Notes: generated from the sequence alone by a model not told the origin. Positions 43,860 to 54,251 are shown, numbered from the stretch's first letter. The stretch: 64,000 nucleotides of DNA from DAHUXN01 sp963729815 (GCA_963729815.1 CAVSPU010000006.1:37411-101410); one strand, 5' to 3'. Translations and numbers: made by a program.

Positions 43860-45065
43860 ATGACGCCGCCCGAGCGCAATACACTCATCGCCGGAGGCGT
43901 CGGATGGATGCTCGACTCCTTCGACGTGATGCTCTATTCGATGGTCCTCGCCACGCTGATGCGCGACCTGGGCATGAATAAGAGCACGGGCGGGCTGCTG
44001 GGATCTCTCACGCTGCTGGCATCGGCGGCCGGTGGCGTGATTTTCGGATTCGTCGCGGACCGCATTGGTCGCACGCGCTCGCTTTCGACTTCAATCCTAA
44101 TTTATTCGGTCGCCACTGCGGCGTGTGGCTTTTCGCATACGGTCGTCGAGTTGGCCATTTTCCGCGTCATTTTAGGGCTCGGCATGGGCGGCGAATGGAC
44201 CGCGGGTGCGGCGCTGGTCGCGGAAACTTGGCCCGCCGAACATCGCGGCAAGGCGCTCGGCATGATGCAGTCCACGTGGGCGATCGGTGGAATGCTAGCC
44301 GCGGGAGTGGCGTGGGCGATTTTGCCGCGATGGGGATGGCGCGGCGTTTTTTTTGTGGGCGTGTTGCCAGCTCTGGGGGCGCTGTGGATTCAAAGGCGCG
44401 TGCCGGAGCCGGAAATTTGGAAGCGGCGCGAAACGATGAATGCCTCGGCTGCCAAAGTGCCATTGCGCGTGCTGTGGCGCAAGGACATTCGCTGGAACGG
44501 GTTGCTGGTGACGGCGATGAATACGTTTAGCATGCTCGGCTATTGGGGACTCTTCACCTGGATTCCGGCGTATTTTTCGTTGCCCGTTTCGCAGGGAGGG
44601 CGAGGACTGAGCATTGCGACAACTTATACGTGGCTGATGGTAATCGGCGTCGGGCAATGGCTGGGATACGTGCTGTTCGGTTTCGCTGCGGATGGATTCG
44701 GGCGGCGCAAGACATATTTCACGTACCTTTTTCTGGCCGCGATTCTGACGCCGATCTATGGATTCGTGCGGAGTCCGCTGTGGCTGCTGGCGCTGGGGCC
44801 AGTGGTGGCGTTTTTCGGCACAGGATTTTTTTCCGGCTTCAGCGCGATCGCGTCAGAACTCTTCCCCACGGAGATTCGAGCCACGGCGATGGGATTGAGT
44901 TACAACATGGGCCGCGGAATTTCGGCCGCGGCCCCGTTCGCAGTAGGCGCGCTGGCGAGCCGGTTTGGGCTGGGGCACGCGTTCTTCATGCTGGGCGGCG
45001 CGTTCTTCGTTGCGGCGCTATTAACACTTGCTTTACCCGAGACGAAGGGCAAGCAGCTCGAATAA
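43860..45065 (+). CDS. Major facilitator superfamily transporter
   Basis: A 401-residue protein with twelve expected helices. The MFS signature motif appears between helices 2 and 3 (GFVADRIGRTRSLSTS), is echoed in the second half (GFAADGFGRRKTYF), and GLGMGGEWTAGAALVAETWP is typical of the sugar/organic-acid permease branch. No substrate can be assigned. The ATG at 43860 was chosen; the frame remains open upstream with a possible GTG at 43803, which would add 19 residues including LGLEWPRE. It converges with the pilT gene. Confidence 0.88.
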   Translation: MTPPERNTLIAGGVGWMLDSFDVMLYSMVLATLMRDLGMNKSTGGLLGSLTLLASAAGGVIFGFVADRIGRTRSLSTSILIYSVATAACGFSHTVVELAIFRVILGLGMGGEWTAGAALVAETWPAEHRGKALGMMQSTWAIGGMLAAGVAWAILPRWGWRGVFFVGVLPALGALWIQRRVPEPEIWKRRETMNASAAKVPLRVLWRKDIRWNGLLVTAMNTFSMLGYWGLFTWIPAYFSLPVSQGGRGLSIATTYTWLMVIGVGQWLGYVLFGFAADGFGRRKTYFTYLFLAAILTPIYGFVRSPLWLLALGPVVAFFGTGFFSGFSAIASELFPTEIRATAMGLSYNMGRGISAAAPFAVGALASRFGLGHAFFMLGGAFFVAALLTLALPETKGKQLE

Positions 45066-45112
45066 ATGCGAAGGATATTCCAGGCATGACTGGGTAACTG
45101 TAGGGAGCGAAG

Positions 45113-46390
45113 CTAGCGCTCGATTTCGAGGCCGCCGATCATTTCTTTTTCCTTCGAGGCAGACACCGCAACGGGTTCAGGTTCGACTGCGGCTGGCGAT
45201 TTCGCAGACGACATTTTCTGCGTTGCGGGCTTGAGCGCTTCCGCGGGCAGCGTCTCCACGTAATCGGCGAACTGCAAGCGGAGATTTCCCGCGTTAGTAG
45301 CGAACGCGAGTGCAGTTTGCAAATCGATAATGCCGGCTCGCACCATTCGCTCCAGCTCGCCATCGAAATATTGCATCCCTTCGGTCGAACCGTCGCGCAT
45401 GGCATCGACCAGCGTCTTGCCTTCGCCTTCACCCCTCTCGACGTACTCGCGCGTTCGCATTGTGGATTTCAGGATTTCAATCGCAGCGATGCGGCCCTCG
45501 TCGTCCTTCCGTGGCACGAGACGCTGCGAAATGATGTAACGAAAAGTCTTCGAGAAACGCATGCGAATGACGTGCTGATCGCTGAGCGGAAAGGCGCCGA
45601 CGATGCGCTCGATTGTCTTTGAAGCGTCGATGGTGTGGAGAGTCGAAAAAACCAAGTGCCCGGTTTCGGCGGCCTCCATGGCGATTTCGATCGTTTCGCG
45701 GTCGCGCATTTCTCCGACCAGAATGACTTTCGGGGCCTGGCGTAACGCGGCGCGCAATGCCAGCGCGAATGACGGTGTGTCGCTGTGCAGCTCTCGCTGA
45801 TGGACCGTCGCTTTCTTGTGAGAGTGAAGGAATTCGATGGGGTCCTCGATCGTCAGGATGTGGATCGCCTTATCTTCGTTGATCTTGTTTAGAATCGCCG
45901 CCAGGGTTGAGGATTTCCCCGAACCCGTGGGTCCCGTCACCAGGACGATTCCGTTGCGCAGATTCGTCGTTGCCTGAAGCTCGTCGGGCAAACCAAGATC
46001 GGCAAAATTCGGGACTTTGCCCGGGATGACGCGCATGACAATCGCACAGCTTCCCCGCTGCGTGAAAATGTTCACGCGAAAGCGCGACAGCCTGGGAAGG
46101 CTGTAGGAGATATCGCAGGAACCTTCCTGGCGGAGCTTTTCAACCGCGTGCTTGTTGCTGCCGATCAAGTCGCCGGCGATGCGGGCCGTATCTTCGGCTT
46201 GCAGAATTTCGACGCCGGGAATCCTAACTCCGACAAGCTGCCCGCTCGATTCGACTTGCGGCAATTTGCCCGGCGAAAAAATCAAATCGCTGACGTGCCG
46301 CGCGGCTTTGAGCATCGCCGAAATAATTGTCGGCGTCGCCATGGGGCCTTCTGGTGGTTGCGAAGACGGAGGCGCTGGTGTCGTTGGCAT
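45113..46390 (-). CDS. pilT: PilT/PilU-family twitching motility ATPase
   Basis: PilT-type hexameric ATPases power retraction of type IV pili. The 425-residue protein has Walker A (GPTGSGKSSTL), the Asp box (HILTIEDPIEFLH), Walker B (VILVGEMRDRETI) and His box (TGHLVFSTLHT). The C-terminal ~60 residues after the ATPase core form an Ala/Pro-rich tail (AEALKPATQKM onward), more like PilU or PilT2. No other pilus gene is nearby. The start MPTTPAPPSSQ lacks a strong ribosome binding site. Confidence 0.92.
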   Translation of the reverse strand: MPTTPAPPSSQPPEGPMATPTIISAMLKAARHVSDLIFSPGKLPQVESSGQLVGVRIPGVEILQAEDTARIAGDLIGSNKHAVEKLRQEGSCDISYSLPRLSRFRVNIFTQRGSCAIVMRVIPGKVPNFADLGLPDELQATTNLRNGIVLVTGPTGSGKSSTLAAILNKINEDKAIHILTIEDPIEFLHSHKKATVHQRELHSDTPSFALALRAALRQAPKVILVGEMRDRETIEIAMEAAETGHLVFSTLHTIDASKTIERIVGAFPLSDQHVIRMRFSKTFRYIISQRLVPRKDDEGRIAAIEILKSTMRTREYVERGEGEGKTLVDAMRDGSTEGMQYFDGELERMVRAGIIDLQTALAFATNAGNLRLQFADYVETLPAEALKPATQKMSSAKSPAAVEPEPVAVSASKEKEMIGGLEIER

Positions 46391-46606
46391 AGGTGATCTC
46401 TGAAGCTGCTGCACTGATTTCGTAAACTATAAGTGTGACGGGCAAGAACTACTTAAGCCACGACAAATTTGCCCTAAGTCGCTTATGAATTACGCGTCGC
46501 GTCACTATCCACCGATAAAATCGATTCTCGCGTTCTTTTATTTTCTTGGCAGCGCTCATGAGTGGTCCCAGGCGTCGCAAACCTCTAGCTGTTCGCGTAA
46601 ACTGAC

Positions 46607-47602
46607 ATGCGGCTGGCCATGGCGACCCTGCTCAACGACGCTTTGTTGCGCTTTCTCGCGTGCCCGTTGGACCATACGCCGTTGCGCGTCGAAAACGACT
46701 CGCTCGTCTGCGAAAATGGGCATCGCTTTGCGATCGAGAGCGGTGTGCCTGTGTTCACGAACGCGCCGCGCCGCGAGCCTGTGCCGCTCAACATGGGCCC
46801 ATGCCTGAGGGCCGAAGGCGGTGCGAATCGTGATGCCTCGGTCGATCCGTTTGTCAACGATTGGATCGTGAATACAAATGGCAACCTTTATCGGCGCGCG
46901 CGTGGAAGACTTCCCCGCTATCCGATTCCAAAATGGCCATTCGGCGAGGGCGGCGGAAAAGTGCTCATCGATATCGGGTGCAGTTGGGGGCGCTGGAGCA
47001 TTGCCGCAGCGCGCGCGGGCTATCGCCCGATTGGCGTAGACGTGCATATCGATGCGCTCGTGGCTGCCACGCGCGTATCGCGGCAACTCGAAACCAGTGC
47101 GGATTTTGTCTGCAGCGACGCGGAGCGCTTGCCTTTGCAATCGCGCAGCGTCGATTGCGTTTTTTCCTATAGCGTGCTGCAGCACCTCGATAGGGCGAAA
47201 GTGCTCTTGATCCTCGGCGAGATTGCGCGTGTGCTCAAACCCCGGGGGCTTTGCGTGATCCAATTGCCGAATGCGTTCGGAGCACTCAGCATTTTGCAGC
47301 AGCTCAAACGCGGCTTTCGCGACGCAAGAACAGGAACATTCGAGATGCGGTATTGGCCGCGGAATTCCATTCAGCAGGGACTTCAGGCGGCAGGCCTGCA
47401 AAACGTGACGATACACGCGGATGGTTTCTTCTCGCAGAATCCGCAACTGTCCGATCTGGATTTGCTTTCGCCTGCGGGAAAGTTGATTGTGCTGGCGTCG
47501 TATGCCGGACGCAAAGCGGCGGATGCCGTCCCCATTCTCGCGCACGTCGCCGACAGCCTGTGGATCGAGGCGCATGCGCCATCCGAATTGCGCTCAGATT
47601 GA
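46607..47602 (+). CDS. SAM-dependent methyltransferase with Trm112-like N-terminus
   Basis: A 331-residue protein. Residues ~12-50 resemble the Trm112/YcaR-like small domain (RFLACPLDHTPLRVENDSLVCENGHRFAIESGVPVF), with only part of the cysteine set kept. Residues ~115-225 are a class I methyltransferase: VLIDIGCSWGRWSIAAARAG (motif I), VCSDAERLPLQSRSVDCVFSYSVLQHL (motifs II-III) and LKPRGLCVIQLPN. The substrate is unknown. An ATG four codons later (46619) is an alternative start. The tRNA-Leu gene follows 80 bases later. Confidence 0.85.
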   Translation: MRLAMATLLNDALLRFLACPLDHTPLRVENDSLVCENGHRFAIESGVPVFTNAPRREPVPLNMGPCLRAEGGANRDASVDPFVNDWIVNTNGNLYRRARGRLPRYPIPKWPFGEGGGKVLIDIGCSWGRWSIAAARAGYRPIGVDVHIDALVAATRVSRQLETSADFVCSDAERLPLQSRSVDCVFSYSVLQHLDRAKVLLILGEIARVLKPRGLCVIQLPNAFGALSILQQLKRGFRDARTGTFEMRYWPRNSIQQGLQAAGLQNVTIHADGFFSQNPQLSDLDLLSPAGKLIVLASYAGRKAADAVPILAHVADSLWIEAHAPSELRSD

Positions 47603-47684
47603 AAGATGAGGAGCAGCGCAACCTGAGAGCTTGCGGGGCTTAACTCGGGCGGCGCGAAATGCTAACCTAAGCGAACGGTTCCAC

Positions 47685-47771
47685 GCGGAAGTGGCGGAAC
47701 TGGCAGACGCGCTAGCCTTAGGAGCTAGTGGCCGAAAGGCCGTAGGGGTTCAAATCCCTTCTTCCGCACCA
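47685..47771 (+). tRNA. tRNA-Leu (anticodon UAG), CCA encoded
   Basis: The acceptor arms GCGGAAG and CTTCCGC pair fully and are followed by ACCA. The anticodon stem CTAGC/GCTAG holds the loop CTTAGGA, anticodon TAG. A long variable arm (TGGCCGAAAGGCCGT) marks a class II tRNA, and the T arm AGGGGTTCAAATCCCTT is standard. It reads CUA and other CUN leucine codons. Confidence 0.97.
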
Positions 47772-47901
47772 TCATTCCCTGGACTCATTTATCATCAGTG
47801 AAACTCTGGTGCCGATCCGCGCGTCTCAGAGCATGATTCCTTACGAAATTCTGCCGAAGCAGATAATTCGCAGGAAACTTTGCGTGCGTGGAGGGAATAC
47901 G

Positions 47902-49467
47902 ATGCAAAAGAACCGCCTGATTGTGGGTGCGCTTGCCGTTTTATTCGCATCGGGAACGGTCGTGGCGCAGCAGCCTCAGCGCCGCCGCGCCGGCTACCCC
48001 GGTCAACAACAACAAGCAGAGATGCAACAGCAGCAGGCAGAACACGAGGGCGACCAGCAAGCCGGGCGCCCAACGCCACCACCGCCGCCGGTGGAGAAGA
48101 CCATCGCGACCCATCACAGCGCGCAAATCGGTGGCGAAGAAATTAATTACACCGCGACTGCTGGCACATACGTCATCAAGGACGACGCAGGCAATCCCAA
48201 GGCAACATTCTTCTATGTGGCCTACACAAAAGATGGCCTGTCCGATATTTCGAAGCGGCCAGTTTCGTTCGTTTATAACGGAGGGCCGGGTTCGGCGTCG
48301 CTCTTCACGCACATGGGCATGGGGCCAAAGGAAGTCGTCCTGACTCCCGATGGACACGGCATGCCTGCGCCCTATTCCATCAAGGACAACAGCGACTCGT
48401 TCCTGGATGCGACTGATTTGGTCTTTATTGACGCGGTTTCGACTGGATACAGCCGGCCAGTAGCTGGACAGAATCCGGCGCAATTCTACGGGGTCGTGCA
48501 AGACGCGGAAATCTTTTCGGATTTCATCTACCAGTACATCACCCGCAACGAACGCTGGGACTCGCCAAAATTCCTGATCGGCGAAAGCTACGGCACGACG
48601 CGCTCTGCCGAACTTGCCGGCGTCCTCGAGCACCGTCACTCCATGTATTTGAACGGAATCTGTCTCCTTTCCACCATGGCATTTGCATCGTGGGGAGCCG
48701 ACGACCGTTCGGAATTTTATCTGCCCACGTACATCACCACCGCGTGGTATCACCATCTTCTGTCGTCTGACTTGCAGAGTCTGAGCGCCGCGGAAATCGC
48801 CCAGCGCGCGCGCGAATTCGCCCACGGCGAATACGCCGAGGCTCTGGGGAAAGGCGATGAAATCTCCCCCGCCGAATACAACAAAGTCGCCGCAGACATG
48901 GCCCAACTCACTGCTCTTTCGCCCGAATACATCAAGGAATGCGACCTTCGCGTCAGCCCGTTCCGTTGGTTCGCAGAACTGATGCGCAATAAGCGTCTCA
49001 TCGTTGGCCGTCTCGACTCACGCTTCACGGGCATGAATCGCGACGCCGCCGCAGAGTCTCCAGAATACGACCCCAGCGAGGCGTCTTATCTCGGCGCTTT
49101 CGTTGCCACTTTCCAGGACTACGTTCGCCGCGATCTCGGATGGGACGACAACCAGTATTACACCGTCACCGGGAACGTCCGTCCGTGGGACAGTCAAGCT
49201 CTCCCTCAAGTCGCTGAAGTGCTGCGCTCCGCGATGACCGAGGAGAGCACGTTGAAAGTGTTGGTCCTCTGCGGTTATTACGATCTGGCAACACCCTTCA
49301 ATGGCATCGAGGAGACCGTTTCTCACATGCAACTCGAGCCGCCTATTCGTAAGAACATCAGCTTCGCCTATTACGAATCCGGCCACATGGTCTACATCGA
49401 CCAGAAGGCGCACGACAAACTGCATCGCGACGTCGACAATTTCATTAACTCCAGCTACGCGCACTGA
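47902..49467 (+). CDS. Exported peptidase S10 (serine carboxypeptidase) family protein
   Basis: A 521-residue protein with a Sec signal (LIVGALAVLFASGTVVAQ), then a low-complexity Gln/Arg-rich stretch to about residue 60, and the S10 alpha/beta hydrolase domain. Motifs: FVYNGGPGSASLFTHMG (oxyanion region), nucleophile Ser229 in GESYGTTRSAEL, acidic residue in CGYYDLATPFN, and His in ESGHMVYID. Substrates are C-terminal residues of peptides, probably in the periplasm. GGAGGGAATACG precedes the ATG. A terminator follows. Confidence 0.9.
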   Translation: MQKNRLIVGALAVLFASGTVVAQQPQRRRAGYPGQQQQAEMQQQQAEHEGDQQAGRPTPPPPPVEKTIATHHSAQIGGEEINYTATAGTYVIKDDAGNPKATFFYVAYTKDGLSDISKRPVSFVYNGGPGSASLFTHMGMGPKEVVLTPDGHGMPAPYSIKDNSDSFLDATDLVFIDAVSTGYSRPVAGQNPAQFYGVVQDAEIFSDFIYQYITRNERWDSPKFLIGESYGTTRSAELAGVLEHRHSMYLNGICLLSTMAFASWGADDRSEFYLPTYITTAWYHHLLSSDLQSLSAAEIAQRAREFAHGEYAEALGKGDEISPAEYNKVAADMAQLTALSPEYIKECDLRVSPFRWFAELMRNKRLIVGRLDSRFTGMNRDAAAESPEYDPSEASYLGAFVATFQDYVRRDLGWDDNQYYTVTGNVRPWDSQALPQVAEVLRSAMTEESTLKVLVLCGYYDLATPFNGIEETVSHMQLEPPIRKNISFAYYESGHMVYIDQKAHDKLHRDVDNFINSSYAH

Positions 49468-49520
49468 GCGTTCTCCGATCTTCAGAGACGCCCGCATGCG
49501 TGCGGCGGCTGAAACAACGG

Positions 49521-49562
49521 GAGGAACTGCGGAGAGTCACATTTCCGCAGCTCCTCTTTTTT
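49521..49562 (+). terminator. Intrinsic terminator after the S10 peptidase gene
   Basis: GAGGAACTGCGGA (49521-49533) pairs with TCCGCAGCTCCTC (49544-49556) with one mismatch, followed by TTTTTT. It lies about 54 bases after the stop codon. Confidence 0.88.
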
Positions 49563-49641
49563 ATTTTGGGCGTATTGTGCCTCGCCTGAATTGGGTGCAT
49601 TTTCTGGCTTAGGCCCGGCTACAATACCGCCCGGAGGACAC

Positions 49642-51432
49642 ATGCCAAAATCGCGCAGGGAGTTCTTGACCGAATCGTCGCTTGGCCTCTTAGGCGTGGC
49701 TGCCGTGAGACAAACCCAGAAGCCGGGCGCTCCGCCGCCTGGGACGCCGCCCGCATTCGGAACCGCGCCTGCGGTCGGGCCTGAAGTGTCACCGGCGACC
49801 TTTGCCGGAGCTGAGAAGCTCGTGCAGGTGGAGTTGAGCAGCTCCGAACGCGCCGAGGCAGCGACAAGCTGGCGCGGCAATATGGCACCGCTCTACGAGC
49901 GACGCACAGGGCCGCACAAAGTTGCGCTGGAACCGGCGCTCGCGCCCTACTCGCTCTGGAATCCGGTGCTACCCGGCCAGAAACACGGTCCGGAGCACAA
50001 TCAATTTGTCCGCAGCAAGACCGATCCCGGGCCGTTGCCAGCAAACGACGAAGATATCGCCTTCGCGTCGGTATCCCAGCTTTCGCGCTGGATCGAAGAG
50101 CGCAAGTTAACATCAGAACACCTCACCCAAATTTACTTGGCGCGAATCGAGCAATTCAATCCGAAGCTGCGCTGCGTAATCACGCAGACCCCGGAACTGG
50201 CGATGCAGCAAGCGAAAAGAGCCGACGCAGAGATCGCTGCGGGCAAGTACCGCGGGCCTCTGCACGGCATCCCGTGGGGCGCAAAAGACCTTCTCGACAC
50301 CGCCGGTGTCCCAACGACGTACGGCGCGGAACCATTCCGAAATCGTGTACCCAAGAAGAATGCCGTAGTCGTGGATCGCCTCCGAGAAGCTGGTGCAGTT
50401 CTTGTTGCCAAGCTGAGCATGGGCGCGCTGGCGCTGAATGACATCTGGTTCGGCGGCCAAACGATGAATCCATGGCTGCTGGAAGAAGGATCCTCGGGCT
50501 CGAGCGCGGGCCCGGGAGCGTCTACCGCGGCGGGTCTTGTGGGTTTCTCGATTGGAAGCGAAACCGGTGGCAGCATCGTGGGACCCAGCATGCGCTGCGG
50601 AATCACGGGGCTGCGGCCCACTTACGGGCGCGTGGCGCGAACCGGTGCGATGACGCTGTGCTGGTCGCTCGACAAGCTCGGCCCCATGACACGCAGCGTC
50701 GAGGATGCGATGCTGGTGCTGCACGCTATTTCAGGACCGGACGCAGGTGACGTCTCGAGCGTCCCCAGCAGGCTGGACTTCGACGCGGGCGCGGCAGTTC
50801 AGGGGCTGCGCGTGGGCTACATTCCCAAGTGGACGAACGAAGCCCCTGCGACCGACGTGGATCGCGCCGCACTCGAAACGGTCAAGAAGCTCGGCATGGT
50901 TCCGGTCGAGGTCAGCATTCCCGAATGGCCATACGATTCGCTGGACTTGATTCTCTTCGCCGAAGCGGCGGCGGCATTCGAAGAGATCACGCTCGATCAC
51001 GAAGTCGATCAACTTCGCGTCCAAACGTACGATGCTTGGCCAAATATTTTCCGCCAGGCGCGGTTTCTTTCCGCCGTCGATTTTGTCCAGACGGACCGCC
51101 TTCGACGCAAGGTGGCCCTGGAGATGGCACGGGTTTTCTCCGAAGTCGATCTGCTTCTCGTGCCTTCACTGCGCGACGAAATGCTCACGATCACGAATTT
51201 CACCGGGCAGCCGTCACTCACACTGCGCGCCGGCTTCATCGAAGTGTCGGAGGCGCGCAGCGACTGGGCGCCGGACCCCAGCAGGCCACTGCCGAAGTTC
51301 TCGCCGCCGCGCCGCGTGCCGCACGGCGTCACGCTGATCGGCCAGCTCCTCGAGGAAGGCACGCTGGGGAGCGCAGGACTTGCGCTCGAACACGCCTTCG
51401 GCGTAGTGGGCGAACGCCCGCCGGGATTTTGA
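49642..51432 (+). CDS. Tat-exported amidase-signature family hydrolase
   Basis: A 596-residue protein with a twin-arginine-type start (SRREFLTESSLGLLG). After a ~120-residue linker comes the amidase-signature domain with the Ser-cisSer-Lys triad: Lys215 (GIPWGAKDLLDTAG), the GSSGSSAGPG loop around residue 285 (cis-Ser), and nucleophile Ser311 in SETGGSIVGPS. It is likely to hydrolyse an amide outside the cytoplasm; the substrate is unknown. The position between a carboxypeptidase and a glycosidase suggests scavenging. Confidence 0.9.
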   Translation: MPKSRREFLTESSLGLLGVAAVRQTQKPGAPPPGTPPAFGTAPAVGPEVSPATFAGAEKLVQVELSSSERAEAATSWRGNMAPLYERRTGPHKVALEPALAPYSLWNPVLPGQKHGPEHNQFVRSKTDPGPLPANDEDIAFASVSQLSRWIEERKLTSEHLTQIYLARIEQFNPKLRCVITQTPELAMQQAKRADAEIAAGKYRGPLHGIPWGAKDLLDTAGVPTTYGAEPFRNRVPKKNAVVVDRLREAGAVLVAKLSMGALALNDIWFGGQTMNPWLLEEGSSGSSAGPGASTAAGLVGFSIGSETGGSIVGPSMRCGITGLRPTYGRVARTGAMTLCWSLDKLGPMTRSVEDAMLVLHAISGPDAGDVSSVPSRLDFDAGAAVQGLRVGYIPKWTNEAPATDVDRAALETVKKLGMVPVEVSIPEWPYDSLDLILFAEAAAAFEEITLDHEVDQLRVQTYDAWPNIFRQARFLSAVDFVQTDRLRRKVALEMARVFSEVDLLLVPSLRDEMLTITNFTGQPSLTLRAGFIEVSEARSDWAPDPSRPLPKFSPPRRVPHGVTLIGQLLEEGTLGSAGLALEHAFGVVGERPPGF

Positions 51433-51647
51433 TCGGCCATAGACGACAGTAGCGAAGGATTTCACTGCAATGCATGTTGCGGGGCGCGAAGAACCGCTCA
51501 CTGCTCGCGTCGTGACGCGTCGTTTCTATTATGAAGACTCCCGCTCGCACGCGCATTGACCTCTTCCTCGCCAGATGAGATAAGATGGCGCGTTTTCATC
51601 CCGCGCGGATATTGCGGCAATTTTCCTGGCATGGCAGGAGTTGCAAA

Positions 51648-54251
51648 ATGGCGAACTGGACGAGACGCGACCTTCTGAAACTTGGCGTAATTGCACCCGC
51701 CGCCGCGGGAATGATCGCGCCGGATTTTCCAAAACACACGCTGGTTAACGATGGGCAAGCTGCCGACTCCGCGGAACAGGACCACGGCGCGACTCGCGAA
51801 CGGCTTCTGCTCGATTTCAACTGGCGTTTTCATTTTGGTCACGCAGATGATTCTGCGCAGGACTTTGGATTCGGCCGCGAAAGTGCCTTTGCCAAGACGG
51901 GTGAATTGTTCCTGCCGTCGCGCGAAGACTTTGACGACAGCGGTTGGGATTCCATCAGGCTCCCTCACGATTTCGCCGTCGCCCTTTCGTTTACCAATGA
52001 TCCCGAGCTGGTCGACTACGGCTTCAAACCAATCGGCCGGAAATATCCGGCGACGAGTATCGGCTGGTACCGCCGCGTCTTTGAGATTTCGCAAAGCGAT
52101 CTCGGCCGGAGGCTCGCGATTGCATTCGATGGCGTCTTCCGCGACTGTGTCGTTGCGCTGAACGGCAACTATCTTGGCCGGAACATGAGCGGCTATGCGC
52201 CCTTCCGCTACGACATCACGGATTTCGCCCGCTATGGCGAGAAGAATGTCTTGGTGGTGCGCGTCGACGCCACGGAGCACGAAGGCTGGTTTTACGAGGG
52301 CGCGGGAATCTACCGTCACATATGGTTGGAAAAAACGAATGCGCTGCACGTGGCGAATGCTGGGACATATATAACCACGGAAGTTCACGGCGGCAGCGCC
52401 ACGATTTCTATCTCCACTGAAGTTACGAACGACAGCAATGCTGCGGCACAAATCCGCGTGAAGCAGGCCATTTTCGACGCTTCCGGCGAGAACGTTGGCT
52501 CCGCCCAATCTGAGATGATTGCCTGTTCGCCGTGGGGCACCAGCGAATTGACGCAGCACGTCGAAGTGGATCGTCTGAGCCTTTGGTCACTGGAGAATCC
52601 GCGTCTGTATTGCGCCGTCACCACGATTGAAAGCAGCGCCGAGATCGTTGATGAATGCGAGACGCCATTTGGAATTCGCACGGCGCATTTCGATCCTGAC
52701 AAAGGATTTTTTCTCAATGGCGAGCGCGTGGAAGTGAAAGGCACGTGCAATCACCAGGACCATGCGGGCGTCGGCTCTGCGCTGCCGGATGGCCTGCAAT
52801 ATTTTCGCATCGCCAAGCTGAAGGAAATGGGCGCAAACGCGTACCGGACTTCGCATAATCCGCCCACGCACGAGCTGCTTGAGGCCTGCGACCACTTAGG
52901 CATGCTGGTGATGGACGAAACGCGCATGATGTCGTCGAGCCCGGAAGGGTTGAGTCAGCTCGAACGAATGATTCGCCGCGATCGCAACCATCCGTCGATA
53001 ATTTTGTGGTCGCTCGGAAACGAAGAGCCGGAGCAAGGCACAGAGATGGGCGCGCGGGCCTGCGAGACAATGAAGCGGCTCGCGCATCGCCTTGATCCTT
53101 CTCGCCCGGTCACCATCGCGATGAACGGCCAATGGGGAAAGGGCTATTCGAACGTGGTGGACGTTCAGGGATGCAATTATTTCCATCTTGGCAATATGGA
53201 TCGATTCCACGCCGATTTCCCGAGCAAACCGATCATTGGCAGCGAAGAAGCCAGCGCGTTGAGCACGCGCGGCATTTACACCAACGATCCCGTGCGCGGG
53301 TACATGTCGTCTTACGATGTGAATACGCCGGGGCATTACGCTTCCCCCGCCGAGCAGTGGTGGAGTTTTTATTCCGCGCGTCCCTTCGCCGCCGGTGCTT
53401 TCGTGTGGACGGGCTTCGATTATCGCGGCGAGCCTTCGCCCTATCAATGGCCATGCATCAATTCGCATTTTGGCGTCATGGACACGTGCGGATTCCCGAA
53501 GGACACGTATTTTTATTATCAGGCCTGGTGGAGCGGCAAACCCGTGCTGCATTTGTTTCCGCACTGGAATTGGGCGGGGCGAGAAGGACAGCCGATCCAA
53601 GTCTGGGTCCACAGCAATTGCGATGAAGTCGAATTGTTCCTGAATGGCGCGAGTCTGGGACGAAAGCCCGTGCCGCGGCTCTCGCATCTGGAATGGAACG
53701 TGAACTACGCGCCCGGCGCGTTGGTCGCGCGCGGCTGGAAAGAAGGCAAGCTGACGGCAGAAGACAAGCGCGAGACGACCGGTGCGCCCGCCGAGATCAA
53801 ATTGATGCCGGATCGCGCGAGTATCCGTGCGGATGCGGAGGATGTCTCCGTGATCAACGTATGCGTCTTCGATTCGGAAAAACGAATCGTGCCGACGGCG
53901 GACAATGAAATCGCTTTCGAAGTCAGCGGCCCGGGAATCATTCTCGGCGTTGGAAATGGCGATCCCAGCAGCCACGAAGCAGACAAGCCACCCTCGCAGC
54001 TTTACGATTCGCACGGCGTACTGATGTTCGGCTCCACGTTCGGCGCGACATCCAATCAGAATGCAGGTGCATCGATCAACGCGCCGCAGATTCTCACGAT
54101 GCGCAAATTGTTCAACGGTTTCGCGCAGGTTATCGTTCAATCGCAAAAACAGGCGGGAGACATCGTGCTTTCGGCAAGTTCGCCCGGTCTGCGCCCGGCG
54201 ACAGCCACGATTCACGCGAACGCCGCAGAATTGCGCCCCGCCGTCGCGTAA
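51648..54251 (+). CDS. Tat-exported glycoside hydrolase family 2 (beta-galactosidase-like)
   Basis: An 867-residue GH2 enzyme. The N-terminus TRRDLLKLGVIAPAAAG is a Tat signal. The GH2 sugar-binding jelly roll follows (~60-240, with GWYRRVFEI and GVFRDCVVALNG), the Ig-like domain, and the TIM barrel with the acid/base Glu459 in SLGNEEPEQ and nucleophile Glu533 in IIGSEEASAL. A C-terminal DUF4982-like and Ig-like region completes it. The ATG at 51648 has GGAG seven bases upstream. The enzyme probably cleaves beta-galactosides or related sugars in the periplasm. Confidence 0.92.
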   Translation: MANWTRRDLLKLGVIAPAAAGMIAPDFPKHTLVNDGQAADSAEQDHGATRERLLLDFNWRFHFGHADDSAQDFGFGRESAFAKTGELFLPSREDFDDSGWDSIRLPHDFAVALSFTNDPELVDYGFKPIGRKYPATSIGWYRRVFEISQSDLGRRLAIAFDGVFRDCVVALNGNYLGRNMSGYAPFRYDITDFARYGEKNVLVVRVDATEHEGWFYEGAGIYRHIWLEKTNALHVANAGTYITTEVHGGSATISISTEVTNDSNAAAQIRVKQAIFDASGENVGSAQSEMIACSPWGTSELTQHVEVDRLSLWSLENPRLYCAVTTIESSAEIVDECETPFGIRTAHFDPDKGFFLNGERVEVKGTCNHQDHAGVGSALPDGLQYFRIAKLKEMGANAYRTSHNPPTHELLEACDHLGMLVMDETRMMSSSPEGLSQLERMIRRDRNHPSIILWSLGNEEPEQGTEMGARACETMKRLAHRLDPSRPVTIAMNGQWGKGYSNVVDVQGCNYFHLGNMDRFHADFPSKPIIGSEEASALSTRGIYTNDPVRGYMSSYDVNTPGHYASPAEQWWSFYSARPFAAGAFVWTGFDYRGEPSPYQWPCINSHFGVMDTCGFPKDTYFYYQAWWSGKPVLHLFPHWNWAGREGQPIQVWVHSNCDEVELFLNGASLGRKPVPRLSHLEWNVNYAPGALVARGWKEGKLTAEDKRETTGAPAEIKLMPDRASIRADAEDVSVINVCVFDSEKRIVPTADNEIAFEVSGPGIILGVGNGDPSSHEADKPPSQLYDSHGVLMFGSTFGATSNQNAGASINAPQILTMRKLFNGFAQVIVQSQKQAGDIVLSASSPGLRPATATIHANAAELRPAVA

